Below, piece by piece: positions 47,870 through 57,997 of a stretch of DNA of 64,000 nucleotides. Under the pieces are notes generated by a model. The model searched no databases, was not told where the DNA came from, and saw only the letters and a program-made list of their open reading frames with translations. The DNA is from Flaviaestuariibacter flavus (lineage in GTDB: Bacteria > Bacteroidota > Bacteroidia > Chitinophagales > Chitinophagaceae), in NCBI RefSeq assembly GCF_004337505.1, contig NZ_SJZI01000008.1:13914-77913 (forward strand). Reading direction: 5' to 3'. Each line of letters begins with the position of its first letter. The stretch's first letter is position 1. Position numbers and translations under genes: made by a program.

Positions 47870-50347
47870 ATGAAGAAAGGGCTCCTGAGCAAACTGCTGC
47901 CCCACCTCGTTGCCGTCATCATCTTTTTGGTTGTTGCCGTTCTCTATTGCCGCCCCGCCCTCCAGGGCATGGTGATCAACCAGCACGACATCACTCAATG
48001 GAAAGGCTCCATACAGCAGTCGATGCAATACAAGGAAACCCACGGGCAATACCCCTTGTGGACCAACAGCATGTTCAGCGGAATGCCCACCTTCCAGATC
48101 GGCTTCCCGGCCAACAACGTATTGCCCTGGATGGTGCACGGCTTGCTCACCCTAGGCCTTCCCGTGCCGATCCAGTTCTTCTTTCTCGCGTGCATCTGCT
48201 TCTACTTCCTGTGCATCGCGCTGCGCATCAATCCCTGGATCGGGATCTTCGGCGCACTCTCGTTTGCATACGCTACTTATGACCCGGTCATCATATCCGT
48301 CGGCCACGATACCAAGATGTGGTCGATTGCCTATATGCCCGCCTTGCTCGGCTCCATCCTGCTGATCTTCGACCGCCGCTACTGGCTGGGAGCGGGCCTT
48401 ACCGCGCTTTTCACCTCGGTTCTGGTGGCCATGAACCACCCGCAGATCGACTACTACCTCTTTATCGCCATCGGCATCATGACGCTGTTCTTCATCATCC
48501 GGTGGATCCGCGCCGGGCAAACCATTCACCTGCTCAAGGCCCTCGGGCTCACGCTCGTTGCCGGCATCATCGGGGTCGCGGTGAACGCTGTGACCATTCT
48601 TTCAACCTACGAGTACCAGAAGGAAACGATCCGCGGCGGCGCCTCCGAGCTGGCAGACCCTAAAGCCGGACATGCCAAAGACGGTCTCGATAAGGATTAT
48701 GCCTTCTCCTACAGCATGGGCATCGGCGAACCCATCACGATGATGCTGCCGCACGCCTATGGCTCCAACACGCCGGGTGGTGCCAACAACGGCCTGCGCC
48801 CGGTGATGGATGAGGAAAAATCCAAGGCAGCGGAGTTCCTCGCCTCCAATGGGCAGCCAGCCTCCAACATCAACTATTACTGGGGCAACCTGGGTGTCAC
48901 CTCCGGCCCCGCCTACGTGGGCGTGGTGGTGTGCCTGCTGGCTTTCTTCGGTCTTTTCCTGCCCGGGAACAAGCACCGCTGGTGGATCCTTGCGGCTTCA
49001 CTTTTTGCCGTGATGATGTCCTGGGGCTCCAGCTTTCTGGGCTTCAACACGCTGTTGTACGACTTCCTTCCGATGTACAACAAGTTCCGCGCGCCTTCTA
49101 TGGCGCTGGTGATCCCGCAGCTGCTGTTCCCGCTGCTGGCGGCGCTTACGCTCGACGAGCTGTCGCGCCACGAGCTGCCGGCCCTGCGCCCGCACATCCG
49201 CCGCGGACTGATCGGCATCGGCGCCCTCGTACTGTTCCTGCTGATCATGAAGTTTACGGTTGACTACACCAACCAGCCGGAACGGGAGCAACTCCAGCAG
49301 GTTGCCTCCAACCCGCAGCAAGCGGAAGGGATGCGCCAATATTTCAATGCGCTCAAAGACGACCGCTCGAGCCTGTTCATGGGTGACATCCTGCGGTTGA
49401 TCGGATTTGGACTGGCCTGTGCGGCGCTCCTCTACCTCCTGCTGAAGCGCACCCTGAAGCCCGTATACGTTTTTGCCGGCTTTGCCCTGCTGACACTGAT
49501 CGACCTGCTGCCGATCGACTCCAAGTTTATCAACAGCGACTCCTTCGTGGAGAAGACGGAGAACGACGCCGTATTCCAGCCCAATGCGAAAGACCAGGAG
49601 ATTCTTGCCGACAAAGGCTACTTCCGCGTGTTCAACGTAGCGGGCGATGTTTTCTCTGAAGCCATCACCTCCTACCACTACAATTCGATCGGAGGATACC
49701 ACGCGGTGAAGCTGCGGGTATACCAGGATCTGATCGAGCACCAGCTGTCGAAACCGCAGCTTAATTTCCCGGTGCTCAACATGCTCAACGTGAAGTACCT
49801 GCTGCAGCGCGACCAGAACGGCGCCACCGCGCAGGTGCAGCGCAACGACAGCGCCCTCGGGCCGGTATGGTTCGTGAAGAACGTAGCCATCGTGAAAGAT
49901 GCACAGACCGAAATGTCGGCACTCGACAACTTCAACCCGCGCGATACGGCCTTTGTTCGTGAAAGCCAAAAGGGTTCCATCGGAGGCACCACCGCATTCA
50001 GCGGTGAAGGCAGCATTCAGCTGGTAAAAAACGACAACGACGTCATCACCTATAAATCCAACTCGCCCGCCCCGCAGTTTGCGGTGTTCAGCGAGATCTA
50101 CTATGCCTCCGGCTGGAAGGCCCTGGTGGATGGCAAGGAAACGCCCATTACACGCGTCAACTACGTGCTGCGCGGCCTGCCGCTGGGAGCCGGAGCACAT
50201 ACCATCGAGTTCCGCTTTGAGCCGCCTGCCTATGAGAAGGGACGCAGCGTTACGTCGATCTTCTCCATCCTGCTCGGGCTGTTGCTGCTCGCCGGTATTT
50301 TCATGGAATGGCGCGCCCGCCACCGCGAAAGCGCCCTGCCGGCATGA
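47870..50347 (+). CDS. YfhO-like polytopic membrane protein
   Basis: An 825-residue protein with about 12 membrane helices in the first two thirds and two near the C-terminus. Between them is a soluble domain (about 555-790) with the family's VEIKSN-like beta region (NDVITYKSNSPAPQFAVFSE and YYASGWKALVDGKETPITRV). YfhO-type proteins have a GT-C-like glycosyltransferase fold with acidic residues in an early loop (INQHDITQWKG) and are linked to surface-polymer glycosylation. Its stop overlaps the next glycosyltransferase start (ATGA), so it heads the glycan operon. Confidence 0.9.
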   Translation: MKKGLLSKLLPHLVAVIIFLVVAVLYCRPALQGMVINQHDITQWKGSIQQSMQYKETHGQYPLWTNSMFSGMPTFQIGFPANNVLPWMVHGLLTLGLPVPIQFFFLACICFYFLCIALRINPWIGIFGALSFAYATYDPVIISVGHDTKMWSIAYMPALLGSILLIFDRRYWLGAGLTALFTSVLVAMNHPQIDYYLFIAIGIMTLFFIIRWIRAGQTIHLLKALGLTLVAGIIGVAVNAVTILSTYEYQKETIRGGASELADPKAGHAKDGLDKDYAFSYSMGIGEPITMMLPHAYGSNTPGGANNGLRPVMDEEKSKAAEFLASNGQPASNINYYWGNLGVTSGPAYVGVVVCLLAFFGLFLPGNKHRWWILAASLFAVMMSWGSSFLGFNTLLYDFLPMYNKFRAPSMALVIPQLLFPLLAALTLDELSRHELPALRPHIRRGLIGIGALVLFLLIMKFTVDYTNQPEREQLQQVASNPQQAEGMRQYFNALKDDRSSLFMGDILRLIGFGLACAALLYLLLKRTLKPVYVFAGFALLTLIDLLPIDSKFINSDSFVEKTENDAVFQPNAKDQEILADKGYFRVFNVAGDVFSEAITSYHYNSIGGYHAVKLRVYQDLIEHQLSKPQLNFPVLNMLNVKYLLQRDQNGATAQVQRNDSALGPVWFVKNVAIVKDAQTEMSALDNFNPRDTAFVRESQKGSIGGTTAFSGEGSIQLVKNDNDVITYKSNSPAPQFAVFSEIYYASGWKALVDGKETPITRVNYVLRGLPLGAGAHTIEFRFEPPAYEKGRSVTSIFSILLGLLLLAGIFMEWRARHRESALPA

Positions 50348-51447
50348 AGCTCCTGAGCATCGTGTGGTTCAACGTGCTGCCGGCGCGCTTCGGCGGGCAA
50401 AAAGGCACCGCGCTTTTCAATGAATACCTTGGCCGGCAGGCGGAGCTCGTATGTCTCTGTGCCAACGATAATGTGGCCGACGGGCCGCTCTCCTACCGCC
50501 TTCGGCCCGAGCTGCCCCGCGGCAAGCGCAGCGTGCTGCACCCCGGCACCTGGCGCCGGATCGTCGCCGCCGCAACCGAAGAAGCGCCCGACGCCATCGT
50601 GCTGGAATATCCCTACCAGGCCTGGGCTGCAGTGAAAGCGGCGCGCAAGACCGGCGCCCGACTCGTGCTGCACAGCCATAACATCGAATTCCGCCGCTTC
50701 CGCGCACTGGGCAAGGCCTGGTGGCCGCTGCTGCGCCGCTATGAGGCCTGGGCGCACCGCAAAGCCGACCTCGTGCTGTTCAAGACGGAGGCCGACGCCC
50801 TCCAGGCACAGGCCGACTTCGGTATCCCGGCGGCGCGCTGCCTGCTTGTTCCGTATGGGATTGCCACCGATGACGCGGAACCGCCTATGGAAGACGTCCG
50901 CGCCCGCTGGAACATCCCGGCCGGTATGCCGCTCCTTCTTTTTGCCGGCACCCTGGATTATGCGCCGAATGCGGAAGCCCTGCGCCGGATCTATGGCGAG
51001 CTGGCGCCGCGCCTCGACGCCCGGGGCCGGGATTACCGTATTGTGGTTTGCGGGCGCAACCGCTCCGCCGCTTTTGCCGACCTGGCAACACTGCAGCACC
51101 CCCGCGTGATCAATGCCGGCGAAGTGGAAAGCCTCCTTCCGTATTATAAAGCCGCCGACCTGTTCATCAACCCGGTGCTGAGCGGCGGCGGGGTGCAAAC
51201 CAAGAACATCGACGCGCTGGCGCGCCAGTGCACCGTGCTGGCCTTCCGCTTTGCCGCCCAGGGCATCGACCCGCGGCTTGGTGGCGAAAAGCTGCGCGCC
51301 GTAGCCGACGGCGACTGGGACGCCTTTGCTGATGCCGCTTTGCCGACCGCCGCGATGCAGCTTCAAACGCCGCCCGCTTTTTTTGAACACTTCGCCTGGC
51401 CGCGGATCACCGCCCGTGTGCTGGAACGCATAAAACAACTTGCATGA
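50344..51447 (+). CDS. Glycosyltransferase family 4-type protein
   Basis: From ATG 50344 (MKLLSIVWFNVLPARFGGQK) the protein has 367 residues with a GT-B fold. The N-terminal half contains LVLHSHNIEFRRF, and the C-terminal half the nucleotide-sugar site LLFAGTLDYAPNAEALRRIY and FINPVLSGGGVQTKNIDALA (variant of EX7E). It transfers a sugar to a lipid-linked or surface glycan. Overlaps both neighbours by four bases (ATGA). Confidence 0.92.
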   Translation: MKLLSIVWFNVLPARFGGQKGTALFNEYLGRQAELVCLCANDNVADGPLSYRLRPELPRGKRSVLHPGTWRRIVAAATEEAPDAIVLEYPYQAWAAVKAARKTGARLVLHSHNIEFRRFRALGKAWWPLLRRYEAWAHRKADLVLFKTEADALQAQADFGIPAARCLLVPYGIATDDAEPPMEDVRARWNIPAGMPLLLFAGTLDYAPNAEALRRIYGELAPRLDARGRDYRIVVCGRNRSAAFADLATLQHPRVINAGEVESLLPYYKAADLFINPVLSGGGVQTKNIDALARQCTVLAFRFAAQGIDPRLGGEKLRAVADGDWDAFADAALPTAAMQLQTPPAFFEHFAWPRITARVLERIKQLA

Positions 51448-52244
51448 ACCATCCGACCGTATCCGTACTACTACCGGTTTACAATGCCGGTCGCTACCTG
51501 CGCGAAGCGATTGACTCCGTGCTGGCGCAAACCTTTACGGATTTCGAGTTGCTGGTGCTCAATGATGGTTCAACCGATGATTCGGAAGCGATTATTGAAT
51601 CTTATAAGGACCCGCGGCTGAAGCACCTGGCCAACGACAAAAACCGCGGACTTATCTATACGCTCAACCGCGGCATCGGGCTGGCGCAGGGCCGCTATTT
51701 CGCCCGCATGGACGCCGACGACGTTTGTCACCCCGAGCGCTTTGCGCGGCAGGTGGAATTTCTTGAAAGCAATGAAGCCGCTGTGGTAGCCACCACGCTC
51801 GAAATGATGGACGAAGCGGGTGCCCCGCTGCCTCCCTGGGCCGACGACCGGGCCTGTATCAGCCCCTCACAGATCCGCGAAAAGCTGCTTCGCGACAACT
51901 GCATCGCGCACCCCAGCGTGATGGGGCGGGCCGAAATATTTAAGAAATACCGTTACCAGGAAGACCAGAAAGAGGCGGAGGACTATGACCTCTGGCTGCG
52001 CCTCGTGGCCGATGGGCACGTTATTGCCAAGCTCAACGAACCGCTGCTGCGTTACCGGGTGCTCGCCGGCGGACTCACCCGGAGAGAGGGCCTGAATGCT
52101 TTTGAACGCCTCGCGCGCACCAAGGGAAAATTCCTGGCGCGCCGGAAGGCCGATGGTACCATGAATGAATACTGCCGCCGTCTCCGGTCGGCCTACCGGC
52201 GCGACCTGTTCCGCGCACGGATCAAAAAATGGCTGGGCCGATGA
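51444..52244 (+). CDS. Glycosyltransferase family 2 protein
   Basis: A 266-residue GT-A enzyme: VSVLLPVYNAGRYLREAIDS at the N-terminus, VLNDGSTDDSEAII, the metal-binding DxD in YFARMDADDVCHPERF and the acceptor-side EDYDLWLRLV. Inverting transferase adding one sugar to a growing surface glycan. Four-base overlaps with the genes on both sides. Confidence 0.95.
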   Translation: MNHPTVSVLLPVYNAGRYLREAIDSVLAQTFTDFELLVLNDGSTDDSEAIIESYKDPRLKHLANDKNRGLIYTLNRGIGLAQGRYFARMDADDVCHPERFARQVEFLESNEAAVVATTLEMMDEAGAPLPPWADDRACISPSQIREKLLRDNCIAHPSVMGRAEIFKKYRYQEDQKEAEDYDLWLRLVADGHVIAKLNEPLLRYRVLAGGLTRREGLNAFERLARTKGKFLARRKADGTMNEYCRRLRSAYRRDLFRARIKKWLGR

Positions 52245-53446
52245 TTCCGTATAAATACTGGATAGCGAAACGCCGGCTCGAAGACATTGCGATCTTCCCC
52301 TTTGTTGTGCTCGGGCGGCTCCTGGCACGGCTCCGGCCGCTGGATCGGGAGTACCGCGTGTTCTTTTTTTTCCCGTTTTACCACACCGGCGGCGCCGAAA
52401 AGGTTCATGCCCAGATCGCGCAGGCAGCGGGTGGGGCCGACTGCATCGTGTTCTTCACGCGACGCTCGCAATCCGGCACCTTCCGGCAGGCCTTCGCCGA
52501 CAGCGGCTGCACGATACGCGATATCTCGAAATGGACGGACAACAAATTTCTCTATTTCCTCAACCTGACCTGGCGGGGTATCCTGAGCGGCTATATCAAC
52601 CGGCAAAAGCAACGGCCAGTTGTTTTCCAGGGGCACAGCAACATTGCCTACAAAACATCCCGCTGGATCCGGAAGGACATCCGGCAGGTAGACCTGGTAC
52701 ACTCGCTCAATACCTTTTCCAAAATCCGGATCCCCTTTCTTGCCTTTTACTCCGACACCGTGCTGATCAGCAGGGTAAAACAGGCGGCGCATGAGGAATT
52801 ATACCGCTCGATGGGTGTGCCGGAAACCTATATCAACCGGATGCGCTATATCGGGAATGCCGTTGCGCTGCCGGAGCGTGAAGCGGCACAAAAGCCGGAG
52901 GGAACCTTCACCGTCCTGTTCAGCGGGCGCCCGGGCCCGGAGAAGCGGCCGGAGCTTTTTATCCGCATTGCAAAGGCTGCCGTGGAAGCGATGCCTGAAG
53001 TCCGCTTCCGGATGATGGGTGCGGGCGCCGCAGATTTTAAAGACCCGGATCCCGGCCCCGTAGAACTACTGGGCAACCTTTCCGACGCCCGGCAGATACA
53101 GGAGGTATACTGGAACAGCGATGTGCTGCTGCTGACCTCCGAAACAGAAGGGATGCCGCTGGTGGTGCCGGAGGCCATGGGCAACGGCTGCGCCATCCTG
53201 GCCACCCCGGTGGGCGACCTGCCGCTGCATATCCGTCAGGAGACGCAGGGAATGCTCTTCTCCTCAGTCACAGACGAAGACCGGATCGTGGAGGAGGCTC
53301 TAGCCTACCTGCGTTCCCTGCACATTAACCCTGAATTGCGGAAACAAATCGCCTCGGAAAACATTGCCTACGCAAACGCTCATTTTTCGATGGCCGCATT
53401 CGAAGCTAGCTACCGATCTTTGCTCACCGATAGAAAGCGCCCGTGA
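52241..53446 (+). CDS. Glycosyltransferase family 4 protein
   Basis: From ATG 52241 the protein has 401 residues. The N-terminal part has a hydrophobic/basic segment that may contact the membrane (AIFPFVVLGRLLARLRPLDR) and the sugar-acceptor loop FYHTGGAEKVH. The C-terminal GT-B domain has VLFSGRPGPEKRPELFIRIA and LLTSETEGMPLVVPEAMGNG, the EX7E motif. Overlaps the preceding stop (ATGA) and the next gene (GTGA). Confidence 0.94.
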   Translation: MIPYKYWIAKRRLEDIAIFPFVVLGRLLARLRPLDREYRVFFFFPFYHTGGAEKVHAQIAQAAGGADCIVFFTRRSQSGTFRQAFADSGCTIRDISKWTDNKFLYFLNLTWRGILSGYINRQKQRPVVFQGHSNIAYKTSRWIRKDIRQVDLVHSLNTFSKIRIPFLAFYSDTVLISRVKQAAHEELYRSMGVPETYINRMRYIGNAVALPEREAAQKPEGTFTVLFSGRPGPEKRPELFIRIAKAAVEAMPEVRFRMMGAGAADFKDPDPGPVELLGNLSDARQIQEVYWNSDVLLLTSETEGMPLVVPEAMGNGCAILATPVGDLPLHIRQETQGMLFSSVTDEDRIVEEALAYLRSLHINPELRKQIASENIAYANAHFSMAAFEASYRSLLTDRKRP

Positions 53447-54357
53447 AGCCCCTCTCCTTTATCATCATTACCTACAACCGCCCGGCAGACGCCCTCGAGC
53501 TGCTGCAGAATATCGTGTCGCTCAACGACGCGCCCGCGCTGCTCGAAGAGGTGATCCTGGTCAACAACGCCTCCACCGACGACTACAGCGCGGTAAAAGA
53601 CTTTGCCGCCTCGGTGCGCGAAGTCAACATCCGCTACATTGACGCGCCGGGCAACCTGGGTGTGGCTAAGGGCCGCAACTACGCCATCACATTTGCCACG
53701 GCACCCATCCTCATCATGCTCGACGACGATGCGGTGATGGGGAACGCCAACTGCCTGCAGCAGCTCGTGCGCGAGTTTGCAACCAAAAACACGGAGCGCC
53801 CCAAGGCGATCGTTTCCTTCAAGGTAATCTATTATGAGAACGGGCAGATGCAGGTGAACGCGCTGCCGCACAAGCGGTTTGACGCGTTTAAGGACAAACC
53901 GTTTTTCGAAACTTATTACTATGCGGGCGGCGCCCATGCCATCCGCCGCGAGGTGCTGGAGGCGGTGGGCAATTACCCCGAAGACTTCTTCTACGGTATG
54001 GAGGAATATGACCTCTCCTACCGCATCCTCGACCGGGGCTGGAGCATCGTTTACTCCGACAAGATCATCATGCGGCACAAGGAATCGCCGCTGGGCCGCA
54101 AGCCCAGGGCCGACAAGCTCCGGATGATGTGGGTGAACAAAAGCAAGGTGGCCTGGCGCTACCTGCCGAAGCCGTATTTCTACAGCACGGCTTTCATGTG
54201 GTCGCTGCAGTACCTGAAGGAAACGGGCTTTTCACTGAAGGGCTATTTCGCAGGCTGGAAGCAGGTGCTGGCGATCAGCCGCAGCGAGGCCCGGAAGCCG
54301 GTTTCAGAAAAAACACTCGAATATATCCGGAGCCTGAAGGCACGCTTGTGGTACTAG
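53443..54357 (+). CDS. Glycosyltransferase family 2 protein
   Basis: A 304-residue GT-A enzyme starting at GTG 53443 in a four-base overlap (GTGA). Shows LSFIIITYNRPADALELLQN, VNNASTDDYSAV, the Asp triplet LIMLDDDAVMG and the ED-like FYGMEEYDLSYRILDRGW. Resembles rhamnosyl- or galactosyltransferase-type GT2 enzymes; the sugar is not decided. Last gene of the five-gene plus-strand run starting at 47870. Confidence 0.95.
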   Translation: MKPLSFIIITYNRPADALELLQNIVSLNDAPALLEEVILVNNASTDDYSAVKDFAASVREVNIRYIDAPGNLGVAKGRNYAITFATAPILIMLDDDAVMGNANCLQQLVREFATKNTERPKAIVSFKVIYYENGQMQVNALPHKRFDAFKDKPFFETYYYAGGAHAIRREVLEAVGNYPEDFFYGMEEYDLSYRILDRGWSIVYSDKIIMRHKESPLGRKPRADKLRMMWVNKSKVAWRYLPKPYFYSTAFMWSLQYLKETGFSLKGYFAGWKQVLAISRSEARKPVSEKTLEYIRSLKARLWY

Positions 54358-54364
54358 GTTAAGC

Positions 54365-54414
54365 GCGAAGCCGACAGCGCAGCTGTCATTGCGAGCGAAG
54401 CGAGGCGTTCTTCG
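54365..54414. repeat. GTCATTGCGAGCG repeat
   Basis: 54365-54397 matches the inverted 24062-24094 with one difference, and the following gaggcgttcttcg also occurs in the hairpin at 23875. It fills the gap between the convergent glycosyltransferase and fcl genes. Confidence 0.75.
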
Positions 54415-54416
54415 TA

Positions 54417-55352
54417 TCAGTCAAGGCCGTGCTCCTGCTTATAAAACGCATATGCCTTCGCCAATCCTTCTTTCAACGTGGTCTTGTGCTTCCAGCCCAT
54501 GGCATGCAGCCTCGCTGAATCCATTAGCTTACGGGGCGTGCCGTCCGGCTTCGACGGATCGAAGCGCAGCTCGCCTTCAAAGCCGACCACTTCTTTAATG
54601 GTTTCGGCCAATTGCCGGATTGTTACTTCTTCGCCGGTGCCCATATTCATAAACAGCGCGCCGTCGTAGTGCTGCATCAGGAAGAAGCAGGCATCGGCGA
54701 GGTCGTCGACGTACATGAATTCACGGAGCGGCGTGCCGCTGCCCCAGAGCTCCACATGGTCGGCGCCGGCGCGTTTGGCATCATCAAACTTGCGCAGCAT
54801 GGCCGGGATGACATGCGAATTTTCAAGGTGGTAGTTGTCGCCCTGCCCGTACAGGTTGGTGGGCATCGCCGAAATGAAGTTGGCGCCGTACTGGCTGCGG
54901 TAAGCCTCGCAAAGCTTGATGCCCGCGATCTTGGCGATGGCGTAAGGCTCATTGGTGGGCTCCAGCAGACCGGTAAGCAGTGCGTCTTCATTCATGGGCT
55001 GCGGCGCCAGCTTTGGGTAGATGCAGGAAGATCCCAGGAAAAGGAGCTTCTTCACGCCATTGCGGTAGGCGGCTTCGATGATATTGATCTCGATGGCGAG
55101 GTTATCGTAAAGAAACTCCGCACGATAGGTATTATTGGCCATAATGCCACCCACTTTGGCTGCGGCAAGGAAAACGTACTCCGGCTTCTCGCCTTCAAAA
55201 AAAGCATTTACCGCCGCCTGGTTGCGCAGGTCGAGGTCTTTCGAAGAGCGGGTGATAATGTTGTTATAGCCATCCGCCTGGAGGCGGCGTACGATCGCCG
55301 AGCCCACCATGCCGCGGTGGCCGGCCACATAGATCCGGGCGTTCTTTTCCAT
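54417..55352 (-). CDS. fcl: GDP-L-fucose synthase
   Basis: A 311-residue extended SDR enzyme: Rossmann loop [17 protein letters not shown], catalytic Ser in [11 protein letters not shown], Tyr and Lys in [10 protein letters not shown], plus [10 protein letters not shown] and [14 protein letters not shown]. It epimerises and reduces GDP-4-keto-6-deoxymannose with NADPH to GDP-L-fucose. Its start overlaps the gmd stop by one base, and the two form the complete GDP-fucose pathway from GDP-mannose. Confidence 0.97.
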   Translation of the reverse strand: MEKNARIYVAGHRGMVGSAIVRRLQADGYNNIITRSSKDLDLRNQAAVNAFFEGEKPEYVFLAAAKVGGIMANNTYRAEFLYDNLAIEINIIEAAYRNGVKKLLFLGSSCIYPKLAPQPMNEDALLTGLLEPTNEPYAIAKIAGIKLCEAYRSQYGANFISAMPTNLYGQGDNYHLENSHVIPAMLRKFDDAKRAGADHVELWGSGTPLREFMYVDDLADACFFLMQHYDGALFMNMGTGEEVTIRQLAETIKEVVGFEGELRFDPSKPDGTPRKLMDSARLHAMGWKHKTTLKEGLAKAYAFYKQEHGLD

Positions 55353-56473
55353 TATTCGTATTGGTTGGTGGCCTGGAAGCCCGACTCGCGCAGGAGGACC
55401 TCCTTTTGAAAATGTTGCAGGTCGCTTTGTACCATTTCGCGCACGAGCTCATCGAGCTTGGTGCGGGGCGACCAGCCCAGCTTCGTCTTTGCCTTGTTGG
55501 CGTCGCCGATCAGCAGGTCTACTTCGGTGGGGCGGAAATAACGCGGGTCAACCTCCACCACCACATCACCTACAGAAGCTTTTACATCGGGGTTGGTAAT
55601 GGCTGTTACGATGCCCTTTTCATCCACGCCTTCGCCCTGGAAGGCCACGGTGATGCCGGCTTCGGCAAAGGCCATCTGCACGAAGGTGCGCACGGGTGTG
55701 GTGACGCCGGTGGCGATGACGAAATCCTCCGCCTGCTCCTGCTGCAGCATAAGCCACATCGCTTCCACGTAATCCTTGGCATGGCCCCAGTCGCGCTGCG
55801 CGTCCAGGTTGCCGAGAAACAGTTTCTTTTTAAGACCGAGGGCGATCTCCGACACGCCGCGGGTGATCTTGCGGGTAACGAAGGTTTCGCCGCGCAGCGG
55901 GCTTTCGTGGTTGAAGAGGATGCCGTTGCAGGCGTACATGCCGTAAGCCTCGCGGTAGTTGACCGTGATCCAGAAGCCGTACAGCTTGGCCACGCCATAG
56001 GGCGAGCGCGGGTAGAAGGGCGTGGTTTCCTTTTGCGGGATCTCCTGCACCTTGCCATAGAGTTCCGACGTGGATGCCTGGTAGATGCGGGTTTTCTTTT
56101 CGAGCCCGAGTATGCGGATGGCTTCCAGCAGGCGAAGGGTGCCGATAGCGTCGGTGTTGGCCACGTATTCCGGCTCCTCGAAGGACACCTGTACGTGGCT
56201 CATGGCGCCGAGGTTGTAGATCTCGTCGGGCTGCACCTGCTGGATGATGCGGATGACATTGGTGGAGTCGGTGAGGTCGCCGTAGTGCAGGATAAAGCGC
56301 AGGTTACGCTCGTGGGGATCCTGGTACAGGTGGTCGACGCGCTGGGTGTTGATCAGGGAGGTGCGGCGCTTGATGCCGTGTACCTCGTAGCCTTTCGCGA
56401 GCAGCAGTTCGGCCAGGTAGGCGCCGTCCTGCCCGGTAATGCCCGTGATGAGGGCCTTTTTCGTTCCGGTCAT
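55352..56473 (-). CDS. gmd: GDP-mannose 4,6-dehydratase
   Basis: A 373-residue SDR enzyme: [20 protein letters not shown] (nucleotide binding), [20 protein letters not shown], the Tyr-Lys active site in [27 protein letters not shown] and [17 protein letters not shown]. It makes GDP-4-keto-6-deoxy-D-mannose for the downstream fcl product. A perfect TACCTTTG element lies 5 bases upstream of the ATG. Confidence 0.97.
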   Translation of the reverse strand: MTGTKKALITGITGQDGAYLAELLLAKGYEVHGIKRRTSLINTQRVDHLYQDPHERNLRFILHYGDLTDSTNVIRIIQQVQPDEIYNLGAMSHVQVSFEEPEYVANTDAIGTLRLLEAIRILGLEKKTRIYQASTSELYGKVQEIPQKETTPFYPRSPYGVAKLYGFWITVNYREAYGMYACNGILFNHESPLRGETFVTRKITRGVSEIALGLKKKLFLGNLDAQRDWGHAKDYVEAMWLMLQQEQAEDFVIATGVTTPVRTFVQMAFAEAGITVAFQGEGVDEKGIVTAITNPDVKASVGDVVVEVDPRYFRPTEVDLLIGDANKAKTKLGWSPRTKLDELVREMVQSDLQHFQKEVLLRESGFQATNQYE

Positions 56474-56478
56474 ACGCG

Positions 56479-56486
56479 CAAAGGTA
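56479..56486 (-). promoter_or_regulatory. -7 element (TACCTTTG) of the gmd-fcl operon
   Basis: Exact TAnnTTTG on the minus strand, 5 bases before ATG 56473. Confidence 0.65.
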
Positions 56487-56542
56487 AACGCTTTCGGGCT
56501 GCGGCGGCGCGGCTTCGGGCCGGGAAGCGTAACTTCGCGCCC

Positions 56543-57289
56543 ATGTATTTCAAAGACTACGTGATCCGGACGGGCAAGAACGTGCTGATCCGCTTTCCGA
56601 AGCGGGTGGCCCGTTCGGTTGAGTTCCTAAGGGAATTGTCCCGCTTTCGAGCCCTCAACGACGGACGTTTCACGATCGACACGAAGGACCTGTATCCCTG
56701 CCTCACCGACAAGATCAAGTACACGCCTTTCGACCAGCACTATACGCACCACCCGGCCTGGGCGGCGCGCAAAGTGGCGGAGATCCGTCCGGAGAAGCAC
56801 GTCGACATCTCGTCGATCCTGAGTTTCTCCACCATCATTTCGGCATTTGTACCGACGGAGTTTTATGATTACCGGCCCGCGGAGTTTCACCAGCCGGGAT
56901 TCACGACGGGGTTTGCCGACCTTACAAAGCTGCCCTTTGAAGACAACTCCATTGCGAGTCTTTCCTGTATGCATACCGTTGAGCACATTGGTCTCGCCCG
57001 TTATGGCGACCCGCTCGACCCGCAAGGCGACCTCAAGGCCATCGCGGAGCTGAAGCGTGTGCTGGCACCGGGGGGACATCTTCTTTTTGTAACACCCGTA
57101 GGCCGACCGCGTATCGAGTATAACGCACACCGCGTATACAGCTTCGAGCAGATTACGGAATATTTTGCGCCACTCCGGCTAAATGAGTTTTCTTTGATTC
57201 CCGATGAAGGCGGTATCATCTACAATGCCGATCCCGCCCTCGTTTCCCGCCAGCACTATGGCTGCGGCTGCTTCTGGTTCACCAAATAA
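56543..57289 (+). CDS. DUF268 family methyltransferase-like protein
   Basis: From ATG 56543 ([20 protein letters not shown]) the protein has 248 residues. It carries DUF268 hallmarks: [60 protein letters not shown] and the C-terminal YGCGCFWF. The fold is methyltransferase-like ([26 protein letters not shown]), found in polysaccharide gene clusters. The long frame running upstream to 55361 is antisense to gmd. A TAACTTCG box sits just before the start (56530-56537). Confidence 0.9.
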   Translation: MYFKDYVIRTGKNVLIRFPKRVARSVEFLRELSRFRALNDGRFTIDTKDLYPCLTDKIKYTPFDQHYTHHPAWAARKVAEIRPEKHVDISSILSFSTIISAFVPTEFYDYRPAEFHQPGFTTGFADLTKLPFEDNSIASLSCMHTVEHIGLARYGDPLDPQGDLKAIAELKRVLAPGGHLLFVTPVGRPRIEYNAHRVYSFEQITEYFAPLRLNEFSLIPDEGGIIYNADPALVSRQHYGCGCFWFTK

Positions 57290-57295
57290 GCCAAC

Positions 57296-57991
57296 ATGTT
57301 CTCTGTAGGTACGACCAATGAATCCGTTCGGGTTGAATGGATTGAAAAAACACTCAAGAAAATTCCTGCCGGTCTCACGCTGCTTGATGCCGGCGCGGGT
57401 GAAAGCCAGTTCAAAAAATTCTGCGGGCACCTGAAATACATTGCCCAGGATTTCGGACAATATCATGGCGAGGGCGAAGTGGGGCTCCATACCGGCACCT
57501 GGGACAACTCGAAGCTTGACATCGTTTCCGATATCACTGCCATCCCGCTTCCCGACGCATCGGTTGACGCCATTATGTGTACGGAAGTATTCGAACATAT
57601 TCCCGATGCAGTGGCGGCGATCCGTGAGTTTTCACGTCTGGTGAAGCCCGGCGGCTACCTGCTTTTGACGGCGCCCTTTGCGTCGATTACTCACTTTGCA
57701 CCTTATCATTTCGCTACCGGCTTCAACCGGTATTTCTACGAGAAGCACCTGCCTGACTTTGGCTTTGCGATTGAGGACCTGCAGCTGAATGGAAACTATT
57801 TTGAGTTTGTTGCCCAGGAAACGCGCCGCGTGAAGCAAATGGCCTCCAGGTATTCCGGAGTCAAACTGAGTTTCTTCCAAAAAAGCGTGCAGCATCTCTG
57901 GCTGAAGGTGCTGGAAGGACTGTCGGAAAAAGACAAAGGCTCTTCGGAACTGCTGTCGTATGGCGTTCACGTTTTTGCCCGAAAAAAATAA
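57296..57991 (+). CDS. Class I SAM-dependent methyltransferase
   Basis: A 231-residue Methyltransf_11-type enzyme: motif I LTLLDAGAGESQFKKF, acidic loop near LDIVSDITAIPLPDASVDAI, then CTEVFEHIPD and LVKPGGYLLLTAPFAS. The C-terminal tail is basic and ends FARKK. In this cluster it probably methylates a sugar or terminates a glycan. It begins 6 bases after the DUF268 stop and is followed 6 bases later by the FkbM gene. Confidence 0.93.
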   Translation: MFSVGTTNESVRVEWIEKTLKKIPAGLTLLDAGAGESQFKKFCGHLKYIAQDFGQYHGEGEVGLHTGTWDNSKLDIVSDITAIPLPDASVDAIMCTEVFEHIPDAVAAIREFSRLVKPGGYLLLTAPFASITHFAPYHFATGFNRYFYEKHLPDFGFAIEDLQLNGNYFEFVAQETRRVKQMASRYSGVKLSFFQKSVQHLWLKVLEGLSEKDKGSSELLSYGVHVFARKK

Positions 57992-57997
57992 GCGATC

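Noticed and set aside
50417..54127. Numerous 60-120-codon frames inside the glycosyltransferase genes
   Set aside because: They are Arg/Pro/Ala-rich out-of-frame readings of GC-rich genes and show no domain signatures.
55361..56542. Long 5' extension of the DUF268 gene
   Set aside because: Fully antisense to gmd; conserved DUF268 sequence begins only after ATG 56543, next to a promoter-like box.
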